DNA of 64,000 bases from Paratinospora sagittata. Taxonomy: Eukaryota; Streptophyta; Magnoliopsida; Ranunculales; Menispermaceae. The notes under the pieces were generated by a model. The model saw nothing but the letters and a program-made list of their open reading frames with translations. It made no database searches and was not told where the DNA came from. This document shows positions 1 through 12,701 of this stretch, piece after piece. Location: NCBI GenBank assembly GCA_035771175.1, contig CM069593.1, positions 22,185,956 through 22,249,955 on the forward strand. Direction: 5' to 3'. A program made the translations under genes and the position numbers. Positions within the stretch are counted from its first letter, which is position 1. The number at the start of each line of letters is the position of its first letter.

Positions 1-222
1 GAAAAAATAAATAAAATAAAACTCAGATATAATATTAGATATATGTTAATCATGAAAATAATGTTGAAAATAATAGGAAGCTTGTCATACTTGACGAGTA
101 ACGTTAATGTAAAAAGCTTGTAAGACAAGCCACAGTTGCAGCATAAAGAGGTACAAGAAATCGTTAAGCCGTTAACGGCTACGTTTTTCCGCTCAAAAAC
201 ACGCAGCCCTCTCTCTCTGGTC

Positions 223-3200
223 ATGAAGAAGAAGAAACCTCTTGATAAATCTTCAAATTCAATCCCTGTTGAGATCGTAAGCGACGAAGAAATGGCTCTG
301 ATGGAAGCCGCGTTTTCAGCGATCGGTACTGCTTCGTGTTCCCCTCGTTTGTCTCTCATTTCTGCCTGTTCCTCCTCTTCTCAGCTCCATCGTAGTAGTA
401 GTAGTAGCAACGGCAGATCCATTGAATCAATTTCCCTTCTTTCCAAACGGAGATTTTCAGGTTCTTCGGAATCGGTTAAAACAGAGAAGGAGAAGGATAT
501 CGAAGATTTTGGTGGTGGTGTTAAGGGTTGTTGTAGCCAGAAAAAGATTAGAGTGCCGGATTCGTTTTTGTTTAGGTTTCGGAGGAAACGAGGGCTTTCC
601 GTCACCGACATAACCGCTTCGGTAAGCGACTAAGAGTTTTTCCGGTTTTTATTTTTTGGTTGTGGTTCGCCCTTTTGTTATTGATTCGAATGAGAATGAT
701 GATTATTTCTATTGAAATCTTGTTTTTTTTACTGAATTTGCTGATGAATGGGACATGAAGATTGAAAGTTTTGTTCTTTCTTTTTTTCTTTCTATTTGGA
801 CTGTGTTGTTAATTTAATTCTTGATTTTGGTGTAGTAAGTACCCATTTCTAATGGGCGATGATTTTTGAATTGAGAGTGGTGGTACCTAGGACCAACTCT
901 AACCCCAGAAGTCTTAGGATCAAATCTCACCTTGCCAGGGAGAAGGCATTAGTATAGGACTTGGATGCCCACTGAGGGTGTCTCCTGCTCGGGTCACCAG
1001 GGGCTCACGGGATTAGCCGGGTGAAACTCTCAGTTCTCGAAAAAAGAAAGAAGAAGAGAAAAAAAAGGAGAGTAAAATCCCTTCAACTATCGCACCAAGG
1101 CTTGTTTTTCTTGCATTGGATCATCTAGTCATGCTAAATATTTCTTCTTGTCTAATGTGATAGGAGTGGTGTGAGAAGCAAATGGAATTTGTTCTCCTTC
1201 ATGGAAAGCCAAAAGCAACTGAAGCTATGAAAGCAGGAAGTAATCGCCATGTCAAACTTGAAGAAGAGGTAAGATTTCAAACTTAAAATATCATTATGTC
1301 TACATTTTTCACATGTTATTTTCTATTAATTCATGGTAAACTAGGTTACTTACGGATATTAAGTCCACTCACAACTTGCCTTTGAAATAGAGGGAGACTT
1401 GGTGTATGCTTCTGTTCTACCTCAATCTTGAATCTTATTTAAAGAACTCTTTGACACTACTCTACCAAGTAGATTGTGCTGTTTCAATTTATATCAGTCC
1501 AGGTTTTTTTTCATAAATATCTAGCCACCATGTAAATCTATTTAAAAACGGTTGGAAGTCAATAAGAGATCTGAAACTGGAGGCATTGATTCTATTCGTA
1601 CTTTCATTGAGGAATTAAATTCATCACTAGTTTATGTTGTCATTCAAAATTAGTTGATGATTTCCATGTCATTATTGTTAAAATTCTTTCTACCACAGTC
1701 TGCTGATGCCATCTTTTGCTTCTTTTTTTTTTTTCTTTTTTTTCTTTCATTTTCAATATATTGGGACAGGTTGTACAAAAGGTAAAAGTTCACGTTGAAG
1801 CGGTTGAAGATGCTTGGGCTGTGAAGTTCATGAATTTTATAGTTGGGGCAAATCAACTGCTATTTGAGGGATTGACCCGCGAACTTCCAGTGTAAGTTGT
1901 CTAGTTTATGACAATTTTAATGTTTTCTTTGGCTCAGGTTTTTTAAAGTTTTTCTTTCGTCTTGCTTGAGCTCTCTACCTTTGGTCATTTTCCATGAAAG
2001 GGCGTGGATTAAGTCCTTACATAATTTCTTACATAGAGGACAAGAGGAATGCCTAGAAGACCAATAATTTTATGTTAAAAAAACTAAAAACAGATATAAA
2101 ATACTTGGAATTCCCTCTATAGCTAAGTTTCCCAAGTGCATGGGTGTATGGGATTCAACTTGGATAATTCTCTTGGGCCTGATCCTTGTTATAATTTATG
2201 TTGGCCATGAAGAGAGCAAACAGTTGGAAAAAACTAACCTAGAAATAAACTACATATTAAACATGGATCACATGTGCATTGCAAGGATTGAAAATTTGAA
2301 CTCGCCCTAAACTTTGGTATGTCAAAATGTGGAATTAATTCAGGGAAGTCCAATTTGACATGAAATTTTTTTGAAAAAATTCGATGTTGTAGAGAAGTAT
2401 AAAGAATTCTATTTAAATGTTGTAAAAAGTTATGTTCCATTTAGATTGGCTGAAACAAACATAATTATATATTTAAAACACTAAGTAATGAAAATTCATG
2501 GTTTAAAATAAGACATACAATCTCTATATCGTTGACACATAACGCATGAGTTTCAAGCTATTTATGAATTTTATGCTTAACTTATGTAGGAGATGTATAG
2601 ATTAACTACACAGTTTATAATTACATGTTCATTTTTGTTTTAAATTAGAGTTTTATAAATCTTATTTTGCTTCTTCCTTCGCAATTCTTAGTTTCTGAGC
2701 ATTACATATGAAGTTATACTTCAATCTCATAGAGTTTTATTCTTTAGGAATATCTTCTAGTAAAATTTGAAATCAACATTGATTTGTTAAATTGTGTTTC
2801 AAAAGTTTAAAAAAAAAAATATTGAATGATTTTTTGAGTTTTAGAAACTAGTTCGATATTTTATAAAACTTTGATGAATTTTTTTGAATAATTTGATTAC
2901 AGTTAATTCGTAATTCGATGATTGTGAAATTGATAAAATTCTATGAAAATTCAGAGAATTATGTCTAATTTTCATCTCATGGTGCATTTAAGTATTGGAC
3001 ATTTCTTTCTATGACTTCTGAATGGATCGGATTTTGAATACACCCACCCTTTTTAACTCATTCAACCACCTTACTATACCCCACATAACATTTTTTACAA
3101 CTAACTATTATCTCATATTCTCATTGCACTCCTCATGCATTCAAAAGTACCCTTTCAACTATCTCAAAGCTCACCCACAATTCCATCTTCTACACACCAC

Positions 3201-6200
3201 TCTCATTCAAAACCCTTTTGCTTTCCTTTCAATCTTCTAAACAAACTTTTTTTTTTTTTGCCCTAAATAATAATTTCTAAAGGAAAAAGGTAAAGGGGAA
3301 TACTAAACCAACCCAAAAGCATATTAAAAATTATATTCACACTAATGTGGTAAGTCACCACATCGCCACACTAGCAAAGAAAAGAAAGAAAAAAGAAACA
3401 AACAACCACCACTCACCGCATCAATGTGAGTTTGGTTTTAGGTCATTCTAGCATTTCTAAAAGGTTAATTGTTGGGGAACAATGTCTAGTCTATCAAAAG
3501 TTTTGATTCAGAGGAAAGCTATCGTCTTCAAGCCAACTCTCAACATTAGATTTTCATTTTAATTAGAAAATCACGTACATCATTTTGAAAAGACGTGTTT
3601 TTCAAATGTGTTTAATTGGAAATTTGGAACATGCGATAGGCACCTGAACATCTATTTGATCAACCAGGTTGGTTTTGTTTGGTCTTGGTGGATCAAGCCA
3701 ATGCTCTGTGTCGAAGATCGAATTGAAGGCATTTTTCTTGGTCATTTTTTTTTTGGGGTCAAGTTGATTTCTTGACCAAGACCAAATAAAGGTATTTTGT
3801 TTGGTCCTTGTTGACTGAATTGACCATGAAATATTAAAAAAGAAAAAAGTTAAAGGAGAGTTTCAACATCACTGCAAAGGAATTTGTGATTTGGAAAAGT
3901 AATGACAATTGGTCAGTTTTCATAGAGGAGAAGGCGATAGGTAAGACTTTTGAGAGTTGGTTGGAACGGGAAATGGTTGTTTTGCTTCTCAAGCAGATCA
4001 AGCAGGGTGGGAGTGGAAAGACGTCCAAATATTTCAAGAGATTGTCCAAGGGATGCAAGGGAAAGGTAATATTGGAGATCCTATAAAATATTCAAGGCGA
4101 CACATGAAGATTATGAGGATAGAGAACGGGAGCATGAAGACAATTCTCATTCCAGTTGATTCGAACGAGATTAGTTGGTTGGCTTTTGGGAGCTACATTT
4201 TCTAGGCTATGCACCATGGCAACAAAGGAGGACAAAGCGTCATGGGGGCACATGGTGGTGATAGTGGTCACAGTATTACTACCAGTTACGATAACAATTC
4301 TCGAGGGAAAATAGCACGAACACACGAATCGATAACGATGAAGTAGCTATTGGGCACCAGAAGAATCATCATTTGGATAAATTTTGGAAGCTAGCTTTGG
4401 CCATATTTAGAGTGCATTCCTTCATTCAGTGGGAAACAATCATAGAAGAATTAGAGAAAGTAACAAAGAAGGCCATTTCTCTGTCAATCTTGGCGGATGA
4501 TAGGGTTGTGGTGTGGTGTCGGGACATGAATGAAAGAAAGGCCCCTCCTAAGTGGATTCCTTTCTTAGGACATTAGGGTGGTTGATCGGGACGAGGAACT
4601 CCAGTTTTAGGATTGGCATGTGCGATGTAAACATGATTGGGTTGGAGTAGACGAGCTTGTAGTGGAGCTATGGAACACGGAAGCGTTCAAGAAGATTGGG
4701 GAGAGATGTGTTGGGTTACTAGAAGTTGACATGGATACTAGAAATCTCCTGTTTATACGCTTTGCAAAGCTTAGAGTTCGAGGGGGGATCAATGGATTCA
4801 TGCCTGAGTTTCTACAGATAGAGGTTGTCGGAGCCCCCTTTGAAGTGAAGGTTTTCAGATGCTTTGCTAATCAACGATGGTGGAATGGTGGTCGCGGCTC
4901 CGATTTCGACACCAGAGAAGTTAATAACCTCCGGATTAGCAATAGTGATAACCATAGATCTCTCAATCTAGTCATTCAAGGTCGATCCACGATTAGTGAG
5001 GCGCTAGGTGCTATTGGCATTGAATGCAGTAGCACAACAATCAACTTGGTTGGCAAAGTCTTTCATGATGGCGGGCATGGATTGGTTGAAAAGGTGGCTG
5101 AAGCTAGCGGCAATAGGAGGCATGATTCTTTTAATCAAGATCGTTGTCGTGATCTAGGTAAATCAAAGGTGGGGGAGGGGCTGTCAGATCTCAGAACGGT
5201 GGATGGTGATGGCGAAATCAACGTGGACTTGGGGAAAATTCAAATAGGATGTGAAAAGGACGATGGGCATTTATCATCAAACACGTGTCGTGATGGAAAG
5301 GAGACCATGATGGTTGCAGATCGGGTGGTGGACTATCCATCAAAAGCAAGATGGGCCTGTGGGCCAGATTCAAATTTGATCCAATGGTATAGAAGCAAAA
5401 GCAATTGTTGTTGTTGGGCTCAGCGACTGGAATTCGGCCCACAACCATAATTTAGGGACTAATGGCTTGTGGGTTGCATCATGCGGCTCCCAAATAAGTC
5501 ACGTGCCTTGAGACTTTACTAAATTTTGTTCCAGTGGTTCTATTTGATCCCAAGCGCAGGATATTCTGGGAAAAGCGAAGGGCATATTGCAGGTGTGTCA
5601 CCTTCAAAATAGGCTACCAAAGATGACAAAACTGAATGGAGACGATGTAGTGTAAGTCTTTGGGTTGGATTTATTAACAATTCTTAAGAGGAGGGTAGTG
5701 TTCAAAATAGGAATCTCAAGCGAATTGGAAAAGGGGTATCCTTTGATTGTGCCAACAGTGATGTTTCTGGTAAAGATCCGACAAGGCTGCGAAAGGCTAA
5801 ACTCTTAAAAAAAAAAATGAGAAGGCAACATGCTTAGGCTAAGGACAATTATGCTAAAGGAAAGTACAAGATTTTGGCTTATGAAGACGATTTTGATGAT
5901 GATGATTTGTGGGGTGGTGATTACATGGAGAAGGGTAATAGGGAGACTGGCGAATCTAGTGAGTCTAATGGCTTGCTCTTCGTCTTTTGAGTAGGACCCA
6001 AATATTGAGGTGGACGTGGCAGGCACCTTACCTGGGCGATCTTGATGCAGACGGACAGATGGGCCAGGTATGCCATCCTCCTTCATTGGATCATGAACCT
6101 GTACATTCTTTGTTGCCAGCAGACTCTCGTATCTCCATCCTCCCTCCTGGGTTCTTCGAATTCCATAGTCGAGTCCACGACTTGCCCAAAATAGATAAAT

Positions 6201-9200
6201 TCTACAGCCAGCAAGGACTATGCACAATCTTAAGCCATGCCCTCCATCTCTATTGGTTACTACTTCGGTCCTTCCCAAACCCAGTTCTCCCAAATGTGGC
6301 GGTGGGTAGCCTCTGCTTGTCACACAAAATGTACTTGGGGTTGGTGAAGGGGAAAGCTCTCTGGTGCATGGTTCAAAATCATATTCTTTTAGTTAACTTC
6401 ATCAACCAACATAGCAATATAAATTTTAAAAAATAATTTAACAAGCTAACAAATTATGTAGTTTATGGGGTATGTTTTACCAAAAAGAGAAGAAAAGAAG
6501 CAAAAAAAATAAATAAATAAAGTTGAAATAAGATAAAAATTTAAAAATAAATTAAAAGAGTTATGTAAGTCATCTTCTTTTAGTTAACTCTTATAAAACA
6601 AGATTAAATAATAATACATTTAAATAATAAACTAATAAATTAAGCATGGTGGAATTCAAACTAGCAAAGTATATGGTCGAGAAGCAAGCCGCCACAAAAT
6701 TAAATATCAAAACAAAGAAAAAGAATTAAGACCAAACGCCACCATTTCAAATTCATCAACCCACTTAACAAGATTGATTTTGTTAGGTCACTTATTGATA
6801 TTTTTAGCTTATACTACAATAAATCTAAATATATAAGCATATATGCAAAAATTCTCTAAACATCTCTAATTTAGCGAATTTTTACAAAAATTCTTCATGT
6901 CAAATTAAACTTCTTTGAATTAATTCTAATTTTCAAGTGACCGAAATCAAGTTGAAATCGAATTTTCGATCCTTGCTCTGGTGGAATCCCACACTAGTGG
7001 TGGTTTATTGAGGTCTCATGAGTCCATTTCATTTTAGATTATATGAGAAGAATGAATTGTGCAAAATTCATAGGAACCAAGTGTTGGAGTGTATTCCCAA
7101 TTTCAAGGGGCCTTCAAATAGGGGCTTTCTCAGTAAAGGGGCTCTTAATAGAAGGGATCATGAGGTTTTCAAATGAAGATTTTCTCATGGAACATTTAGA
7201 AGAGAAGTATGATAAGAAGATTGAATTGTAAGGTGAATTTAGATATTATTATTTTCCAAGAAACAAGGAAAAGTTATTGGGCAGAAGGTTTATAGGACAA
7301 CTTTGGGGCTCCAGATTCAGGGGATGGACAGTCCCTCCTTCGGTAGGTTCATTAGGGGGGAATTCTTGTTGCATGGGATTCTAGATCTGTGGAGGTCGTT
7401 TCCAATATGGTTGCATCTCTATTAACATTAGGATGCTCAATTCAATTCAGTAGCGGTTGATCGATGTTTATGGACCTTGTTCCCCTACTGAACATAAGGT
7501 TTTCTAGGATAAATTGGTAGACTTGTCTGCTCTTTGTGGTGATAACTAAAAGCTAAACAACTCTCGCCTTATTAGGAGCATGCAAGAGTTTGATCAATTG
7601 ATAAGCGAGCTTGAATTGAGTGACTCCTCCTTAAGGAATGCCACATTCACATGGTCCAATTTTAGGAACATTTCAATTTGTTGCAGGTTGGACAGATTCT
7701 TGTTGTTGGATGGTTGGGAGGCCATTTTTCTAGTTTATCGCCAAGCAGCCTTGGCTAGGGTCACGTCGGATCACAGGCCAATTATTCTAGATTTGAAAAC
7801 ATTTGGTTATCTTATAAGGATTTCTTGACTAATGTGAAGCAGTGGTGGTAGGCTTCTTCTTCCTTTGGAAGAGTGGGCCATAGATTTATGATTAAGCTAA
7901 AGAGGATTAAAGAGTTCGTAAAAATCATGGGATAAGGAAGTGTTCGGTTTGGTTTCTATGAAGAACAAGGAGGTAGAGGATATGATTGAGTCCCTCGATA
8001 AACTTGAAGAGGAGAACAAATGGTCTCAAGAGCTTGATCTCTTTAGATATAGTTCCAAAGTGGATCTCGCCTAACTATGTATCAAAGAGGATAAAAAGAA
8101 TCTTCAGAAGGAAAAAATTAGGTTGCTTCGTGAAAGAGATGCTAACTCAAGGTGCTTCCACAATGTCTAAAATAGTCGCCGGGGTAAGAGTGTTATTACA
8201 AAAACTGAGAAGGTGGATGGCAGTGTTGTTGACTTACTGGATGGGGTGGTTGTGGAGGTTATTGATTACTTCAAAGGGTTGTACTCTTCAAACTCGAATC
8301 GCTCTTGGGGGATTGAGGGTCTTGATTGGGATGCCATCTCGGCCGAGGACAAAAGTTTTTTGGAAAGACAATTGTGATGGTAATAAGGCTCTAAGTCAGG
8401 ATGGATTCCATGGCTTTCTACCAACATTCGTGGGAAGTGATTAAGGATGACATCATGGTGGTTTTGGTTGAGTTTTTTCATAACAACGTGGTTAATGTAC
8501 AGACGAATGAAATGTACATTTGCCTCATCCCAAAGAAGTTGCTTTCTTGAAAGCTTAATGATTTCAGGCCGATTAGCCTTGTTAATTAGTCTATACAAGA
8601 TCATATCAAAGATTTTGTCTTTGAGACTAGAAATGGTTCTTCCCAAAACCATTGACTTTACCTAATTGACATTCATTGAAGGTAGGCAAATATTGGATGC
8701 AGTTTTAGTGGCAAATGAGTTAGTGGAGGACTATAGAGTTTGTCGGAAAGCCGGGGCGGTCTTTAAGGTCAATTACGACCTAATGGATTGGGGTTTTCTT
8801 GAGTTTGTGTTGCGTAATACCAAATTTGTCGAATTTTATCAAATTGTTTTAGTGAATTTTTGCATTTTTTTTTTATGTTATATCCACTTTGCACTTCAGT
8901 GGTTTAAAAATCCAAAAGAATTTGGCGAATTTTTATTTTATTTTTTTGAACCATGCTTCATATAAGAAAAGGAGAAAGGGAGATAAACCTATGATTATCT
9001 AAGGCTTTTTGTGCAGAAAAAGATATAAGGAGAACTTCTTGTCCTCTTTAGTCTGTGCGCCTAGTACCTTTGTTATGATATTTCTTACTTCGTATGAAAA
9101 AGGAACGAAGAAGATAAACCTATAGAAAAAGAGAGGGAGATTTAGAGGGAAGCCTTTTTTTTTTTAATGGTGAATGTGGAGAAAGTTGTTTGTGAAGATA

Positions 9201-12050
9201 TGGGTGTCTTTCATTTAATTAATTTTAAAAAAATAAAAAATCTTTATTCCCCTTTTGAATTGGTATTATAAAATTTAGTGCAAAGGTCGGTTCACTAAGA
9301 TAAAAGAATGGTTGCAACTTGTAAGAACCACTCTTTGAATGGGTTGAGTTTTTGAGATCAATATCTTTTTATACGGGCCTGTGTTATTAGTTGGCTTACT
9401 TGCTATTTGCATCAGTTTGTCTAATGGACAAGTATCATTTATCTTCACTTGCTTGCTGTCAGTTAAAATCTGAAACCAGGAAATATGCTAATTTTCTTAT
9501 TTGCTTCTCGTGTTTTTGAAGTTCTGCTAGAGATAAAACATTTTAGGGCCTTACCGCTTATAAATTGCATTTTAGGGCCTTGGTTGTTTCTCGGCATATT
9601 TTGCCCAAGGTACTTACCAAGTTTTAGTACTTATTTCTTCGTGAGACTTTGAGCATCTTTTCATGATAGCTATTATAGTATTATGTTATCCATTGTAGTA
9701 GATTAACTTGGTTTAATTTCAGAATAGGCTTAATTCAAGGTGTCTGGATGGTGGGAGTGATTGATGAAATGCAAATGCCAACAACTGGAATTGTTCAACA
9801 CCCTTTATTGGTGGACACAAAAACCCGTTCTCGAGCTATACTTCCCACTGAACCACAAAAAAGAAATGGAAGGTAAGCATCTTTTCTTTGGATATCATTC
9901 TATGATATTGTCAGGAAAATCTTCAAATAATCTACTAAAAATATTTTCTGTGATGAATATTTTAGGTATTTATGAACGTTTTTGGTCTCTATATATGTGT
10001 GTCCATATATCTGTGTGTGTGTGTGTGTATATGTATTTATTATTTAATATCTATGAATGTATGTATTTTGATAAGTTTGATATTTATGGATTTCTTTTCT
10101 GTACTTCTTTTCTTGGCAGGCTCCAGTTGATGTGCTACAAGTATTTGTGGGACAAATTGACAACTGATTCTTTTTCTACCAGCCATTTCTACAGTTTCTT
10201 TGGATTGAATCCCCACTGCATTTTATCTGAAGAAGTTAAAGATCTTGCTGCTAGCTCAGGTTTCCCTGCAAAGGTAATATACCTCATACCCTGTTTTACC
10301 TGTAGAAGACCAATGGCTAGTATTGGGCTATTTGACACTCTTCTTCACTAGCCTTAGCTCTTATAGTAAATGGTTGTGAGCATTGTATTTGAGTGGTTGA
10401 TCAAGTGTTTGAATCCCTAGATATGCATGCCTCTGTGCTGTGCTCTATATTCTTCCAGGGTGTGTTCTTACGTGGAACCAGTGCTGGGAGGGTTGAGTAA
10501 CTTTACATACATTGTTGTGCTGTTCTGTCATTTTTAGCCTTTAGATGAGGACTGTCGTATGTTATCGGGACTCTTTACTTTAGTCCAATGTACCTGTGTC
10601 GACGCTTTACATTTACCAATATTGGTATGGGATATATGGCTGACCTTAGATCTTGGAATATTGCCATGTAGATTCTCCAAAGAAAGAAGATAATCCAGAA
10701 AAGCATGAGAATGACAAATAGGTGACAATTTACTTCGGTTGGGAAAACAAAAGGAATAAAAAAAAAGGAAAGAAGAAGATAGAATATAGGCTTAGTAATG
10801 AATATAATTATATCCAAGTACTTACATCCAAATTTTTGGACACTTTTAAGCTGAGTCCCCGTGTCTCATAATTTGAAGATGAACAAGTCTGACCTCTAGA
10901 TGGTATCCGACATCCATACCCGAGTCCAGGTAACAGAGGAAGTTTAAATATTATTTAATGATGAATTAGTTTCTTTTTCAAAACTTTGGAAATTATATCA
11001 GCCAGAATCTGAAACATGATTCTTTTCTGAGGAGCCTGACATGTTGCTTAGTGATTTCTTGACATGGAGAATTTAACTGGGTGAAAAGAATGCTGATTTG
11101 ACGCCATACTTCCTGTTATTTGAACTTTCTTTTTTGTAATTTTTCTTTATTCCATGGTTTAATTTTAATTCTGTAGTCCAGTTACTGTAAATACTTTCTT
11201 TCAGGGTTATCCCATTTTAAGAAAGTATTGTCAATCTAAGAAGTATTGCCTAATTAGTTGGTGGACAATTTTTTTTGGTGTATAAGAAAGGCATTGGTCT
11301 CGCTCTCGATTCTCAATGGGTTATGTTCTTAGTGATATCTTCTGTAAAAAGTGGCTGAGCTGCCTCAAGACTAATGACCATCTCGATGTGTAAATTCTTT
11401 CACCGTCAATTGAAATCTAGTCATGTTCTTGCTGTCAAGTTTAAACCTCCATATTCAAATATTTGAGGGTGAGATACTATGATGGGTTACAGCATTGTAA
11501 CAAAATTTGTCTGTTAAGCTTTTTAACAAGGCAGAAGGAGCTCGGCTTTTTTCTTAGTGTTATCTCGGTTTACATGGCAGACCCTTGAAGACTTAGTGAT
11601 CTACTTCAGAAATACATGCTGTACTCTGCCTTTGGCTTGTGATCAGCTTCTCTTGAGGTGATTAAATTGTTAAAATTTTCTTTTCTTTTTCTTTTTTTTC
11701 AACTTGGTCAGGCATATGCTGCACAGCAGCAAATGAAAAAACAAAAAGATGATGCTTCTCAATCTTTTAGGTTCCAAAAGATTTAAATTACTAGGGTTCT
11801 AATACTTGGCTTTTGAAGCAGATATGAATTCCAAGGAGACAATTCATTGTTAGGTGAGGATCTTTTCACATATGATCCTGATTGGCTCACTGATCAGATG
11901 AAATGCTCTCTCGAGTTCTGGTTGGGGAAACGGGAAGCCAGTTTTGTCCCAGAGGATGAACGTTGGAAGTGCCGGTTCTGCAATTTTGCATCCTTGTGCC
12001 CTGCTAACGCCAGTGCCAATGATGAAGCATCAAGTTCAGATCCATGTTAA
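223..12050 (+). CDS. EXO5: Exonuclease V homologue (EXO5), 7 exons, 411 aa
   Basis: Exons are 223-621, 1164-1268, 1770-1891, 9723-9872, 10120-10273, 11581-11657 and 11822-12050. All introns are GT-AG, and the phases join into one 411-aa frame. I chose the ATG at 223 because the preceding in-frame sequence has no ATG, and conserved family sequence ([13 protein letters not shown]) starts shortly after it. The core has D223 (GVID) and D240-x-K242 (LVDTKTR), the PD-(D/E)XK nuclease signature. C136 (EWCEKQ) and C386, C389 and C395 (CRFC then C) match the four cysteines that hold an iron-sulphur cluster in eukaryotic EXO5. The family degrades single-stranded DNA in repair or organelle DNA maintenance; its role in plants is little known. 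The length fits plant homologues. Intron 3 is 7.8 kb and full of transposons, but the exons are intact. Identification is from recalled similarity to the Arabidopsis homologue. Confidence 0.93.
873..1066 (+). repeat. SINE-like repeat in EXO5 intron 1
   Basis: A box-B-like motif (GGATCAAATCTCAC) follows a box-A-like stretch around 880. A body containing GGGATTAGCCGGGTG comes next, and the segment ends in an A-rich tail at about 1039-1066. This layout is typical of tRNA-derived plant SINEs. I could not define a clear target-site duplication, so the ends are approximate. Confidence 0.5.
2282..2981 (+). mobile_element. Non-autonomous hAT-like element, family B copy 1 (EXO5 intron 3)
   Basis: This is a 700-bp AT-rich non-coding element. 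The left end is CAAGGATTGAAAATTTGA, and the right end reversed is CATGAGATGAAAATTAGA, an imperfect terminal inverted repeat. The flanking 8-mers are gtgcattg (2274-2281) and gtgcattt (2982-2989), 7 of 8 identical, as expected for an old hAT target duplication. The interior matches the outer element at 38640-40150. There is no transposase. Confidence 0.7.
2990..3849. other. EXO5 intron 3, no gene recognised
   Basis: This stretch is pyrimidine-rich at 3020-3260 and otherwise low in complexity. I see no exon, RNA gene or clear repeat boundary. The last 200 bases repeat GGTCTTGG/TTGACC-like words and may be the untranslated leader of the LINE that follows. Confidence 0.4.
3850..8817 (+). mobile_element. 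Decayed L1-type LINE in EXO5 intron 3 (ORF1 plus partial ORF2)
   Basis: This is a degenerate LINE in the same orientation as EXO5. ORF1 remains run from about 3868 to 5450. They include the plant LINE ORF1 domain (DUF4283-like, with words such as VWCRDMNER and [12 protein letters not shown]), open over 276 codons at 4620-5450. ORF2 remains begin near 7260 with the apurinic endonuclease domain ([19 protein letters not shown], later TSDHRPI near 7770). The N-terminal part of the reverse transcriptase follows up to about 8815 ([19 protein letters not shown]). Stops and frameshifts are frequent, so it cannot be active. A hAT-like element interrupts it at 6367-6975. The sequence stops at LEFVLRN, where hAT-like sequence begins, so the 3' end and poly(A) tail are missing. 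Confidence 0.8.
6367..6975 (+). mobile_element. Non-autonomous hAT-like element, family A copy 1, inside the LINE
   Basis: This 609-bp element starts CATGGTTCAAAA and ends TTTTCGATCCTTG. It is flanked by perfect 8-bp duplications ctctggtg (6359-6366 and 6976-6983). The left part is internally deleted compared with the copy at 31420: only about 30 bases separate the terminus from the shared segment beginning TTCATCAACCAACATAGC. It carries no coding capacity. It inserted into the LINE after the LINE had inserted. Confidence 0.85.
8818..8955 (-). mobile_element. Fragment of a family A hAT-like element
   Basis: About 138 bp match the CATGG-end of family A in reverse orientation, including the shared words TATATCCACTTTGCAC and TTTGGCGAATTTTT and the terminal GAACCATG. 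The other half of the element is missing. The LINE reading frame stops exactly where this fragment begins, so the pair marks a deletion junction. Confidence 0.6.
8956..9722 (+). other. Distal part of EXO5 intron 3, no gene recognised
   Basis: These 767 bases are AT-rich intron sequence leading to the exon 4 acceptor at 9721-9722. A short near-duplication (GAGATAAACCTATG near 8980 and GAAGATAAACCTATAG near 9110) is visible. I see no exon, RNA gene or bounded transposon. Confidence 0.5.
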
Positions 12051-12701
12051 ACGAGTTTTTGGCATTACTTTTGAACCGGCTTTGAACCATCCATCACCTG
12101 GGCAAGGGACCAGCAATCCAAGAATACTGATCACACGACCGAGCCCATCGCTAATCAGATTAGTGTCAAGGCAGCACTTGACACTGTTGTTCACACCAGA
12201 TTGTCTAACCTAGTAGTAACCTTATTCAGCATGAGACTCCTATAACAAGATGTGTCATGCTAAACAGAACTGACGTCTCGGAAAAGAAACAGAAATATGG
12301 TTCTCCGTCTCTCTCTTCAAACTTGAAGAAACTGAATGCCTGAGCTATAGCTGCCCTTTATTAAAGTGATGATTGGAATCAGCTCTCCAGGTATGTGCAT
12401 ATTGTGTATTGCGGCTAACAGAGTAAGCTCAATTGTGATAATTTATTGCTTTAAGACTGGTTGATATTGTTATATTTTATTCCTTTCATGATAAAATGTG
12501 AGAAAAGCAAGGCATTTGTTGCTGCACCCAATCTGGGGAATTTGATTAATGTAAATTGTGTACTAAGAATATTTCAAGAAAGTCATGAAGTTATCATTAT
12601 CTTTTATCAATTTAGTTCACATGCAACTTTTTTTTTCCTCTGTTGGATGAAAGAAATAGAGTAATATATAGAGCAAAGACCTTCACCAATGAACTGAGCA
12701 A
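12051..12701 (+). other. EXO5 3' untranslated region and downstream flank
   Basis: This follows the EXO5 stop at 12048-12050 and carries no open frame of note. A possible spliced 3' UTR donor (CCAG|GTATGTGC) lies near 12390. The 10-bp target duplication of the LINE that follows is at 12692-12701. Confidence 0.5.

Noticed and set aside
4620..5450. A 276-codon open frame that could be taken for a plant gene
   Set aside because: Its text is the LINE ORF1 domain ([12 protein letters not shown] and similar), it opens without an ATG, and LINE ORF2 sequence follows downstream.
11711..11781. Possible extra EXO5 exon after the acceptor-like TTGGTCAG at 11710
   Set aside because: Joined to exon 6 in phase it reaches a stop after eight codons, whereas exon 6 to exon 7 gives the conserved LLLRYEFQ directly.
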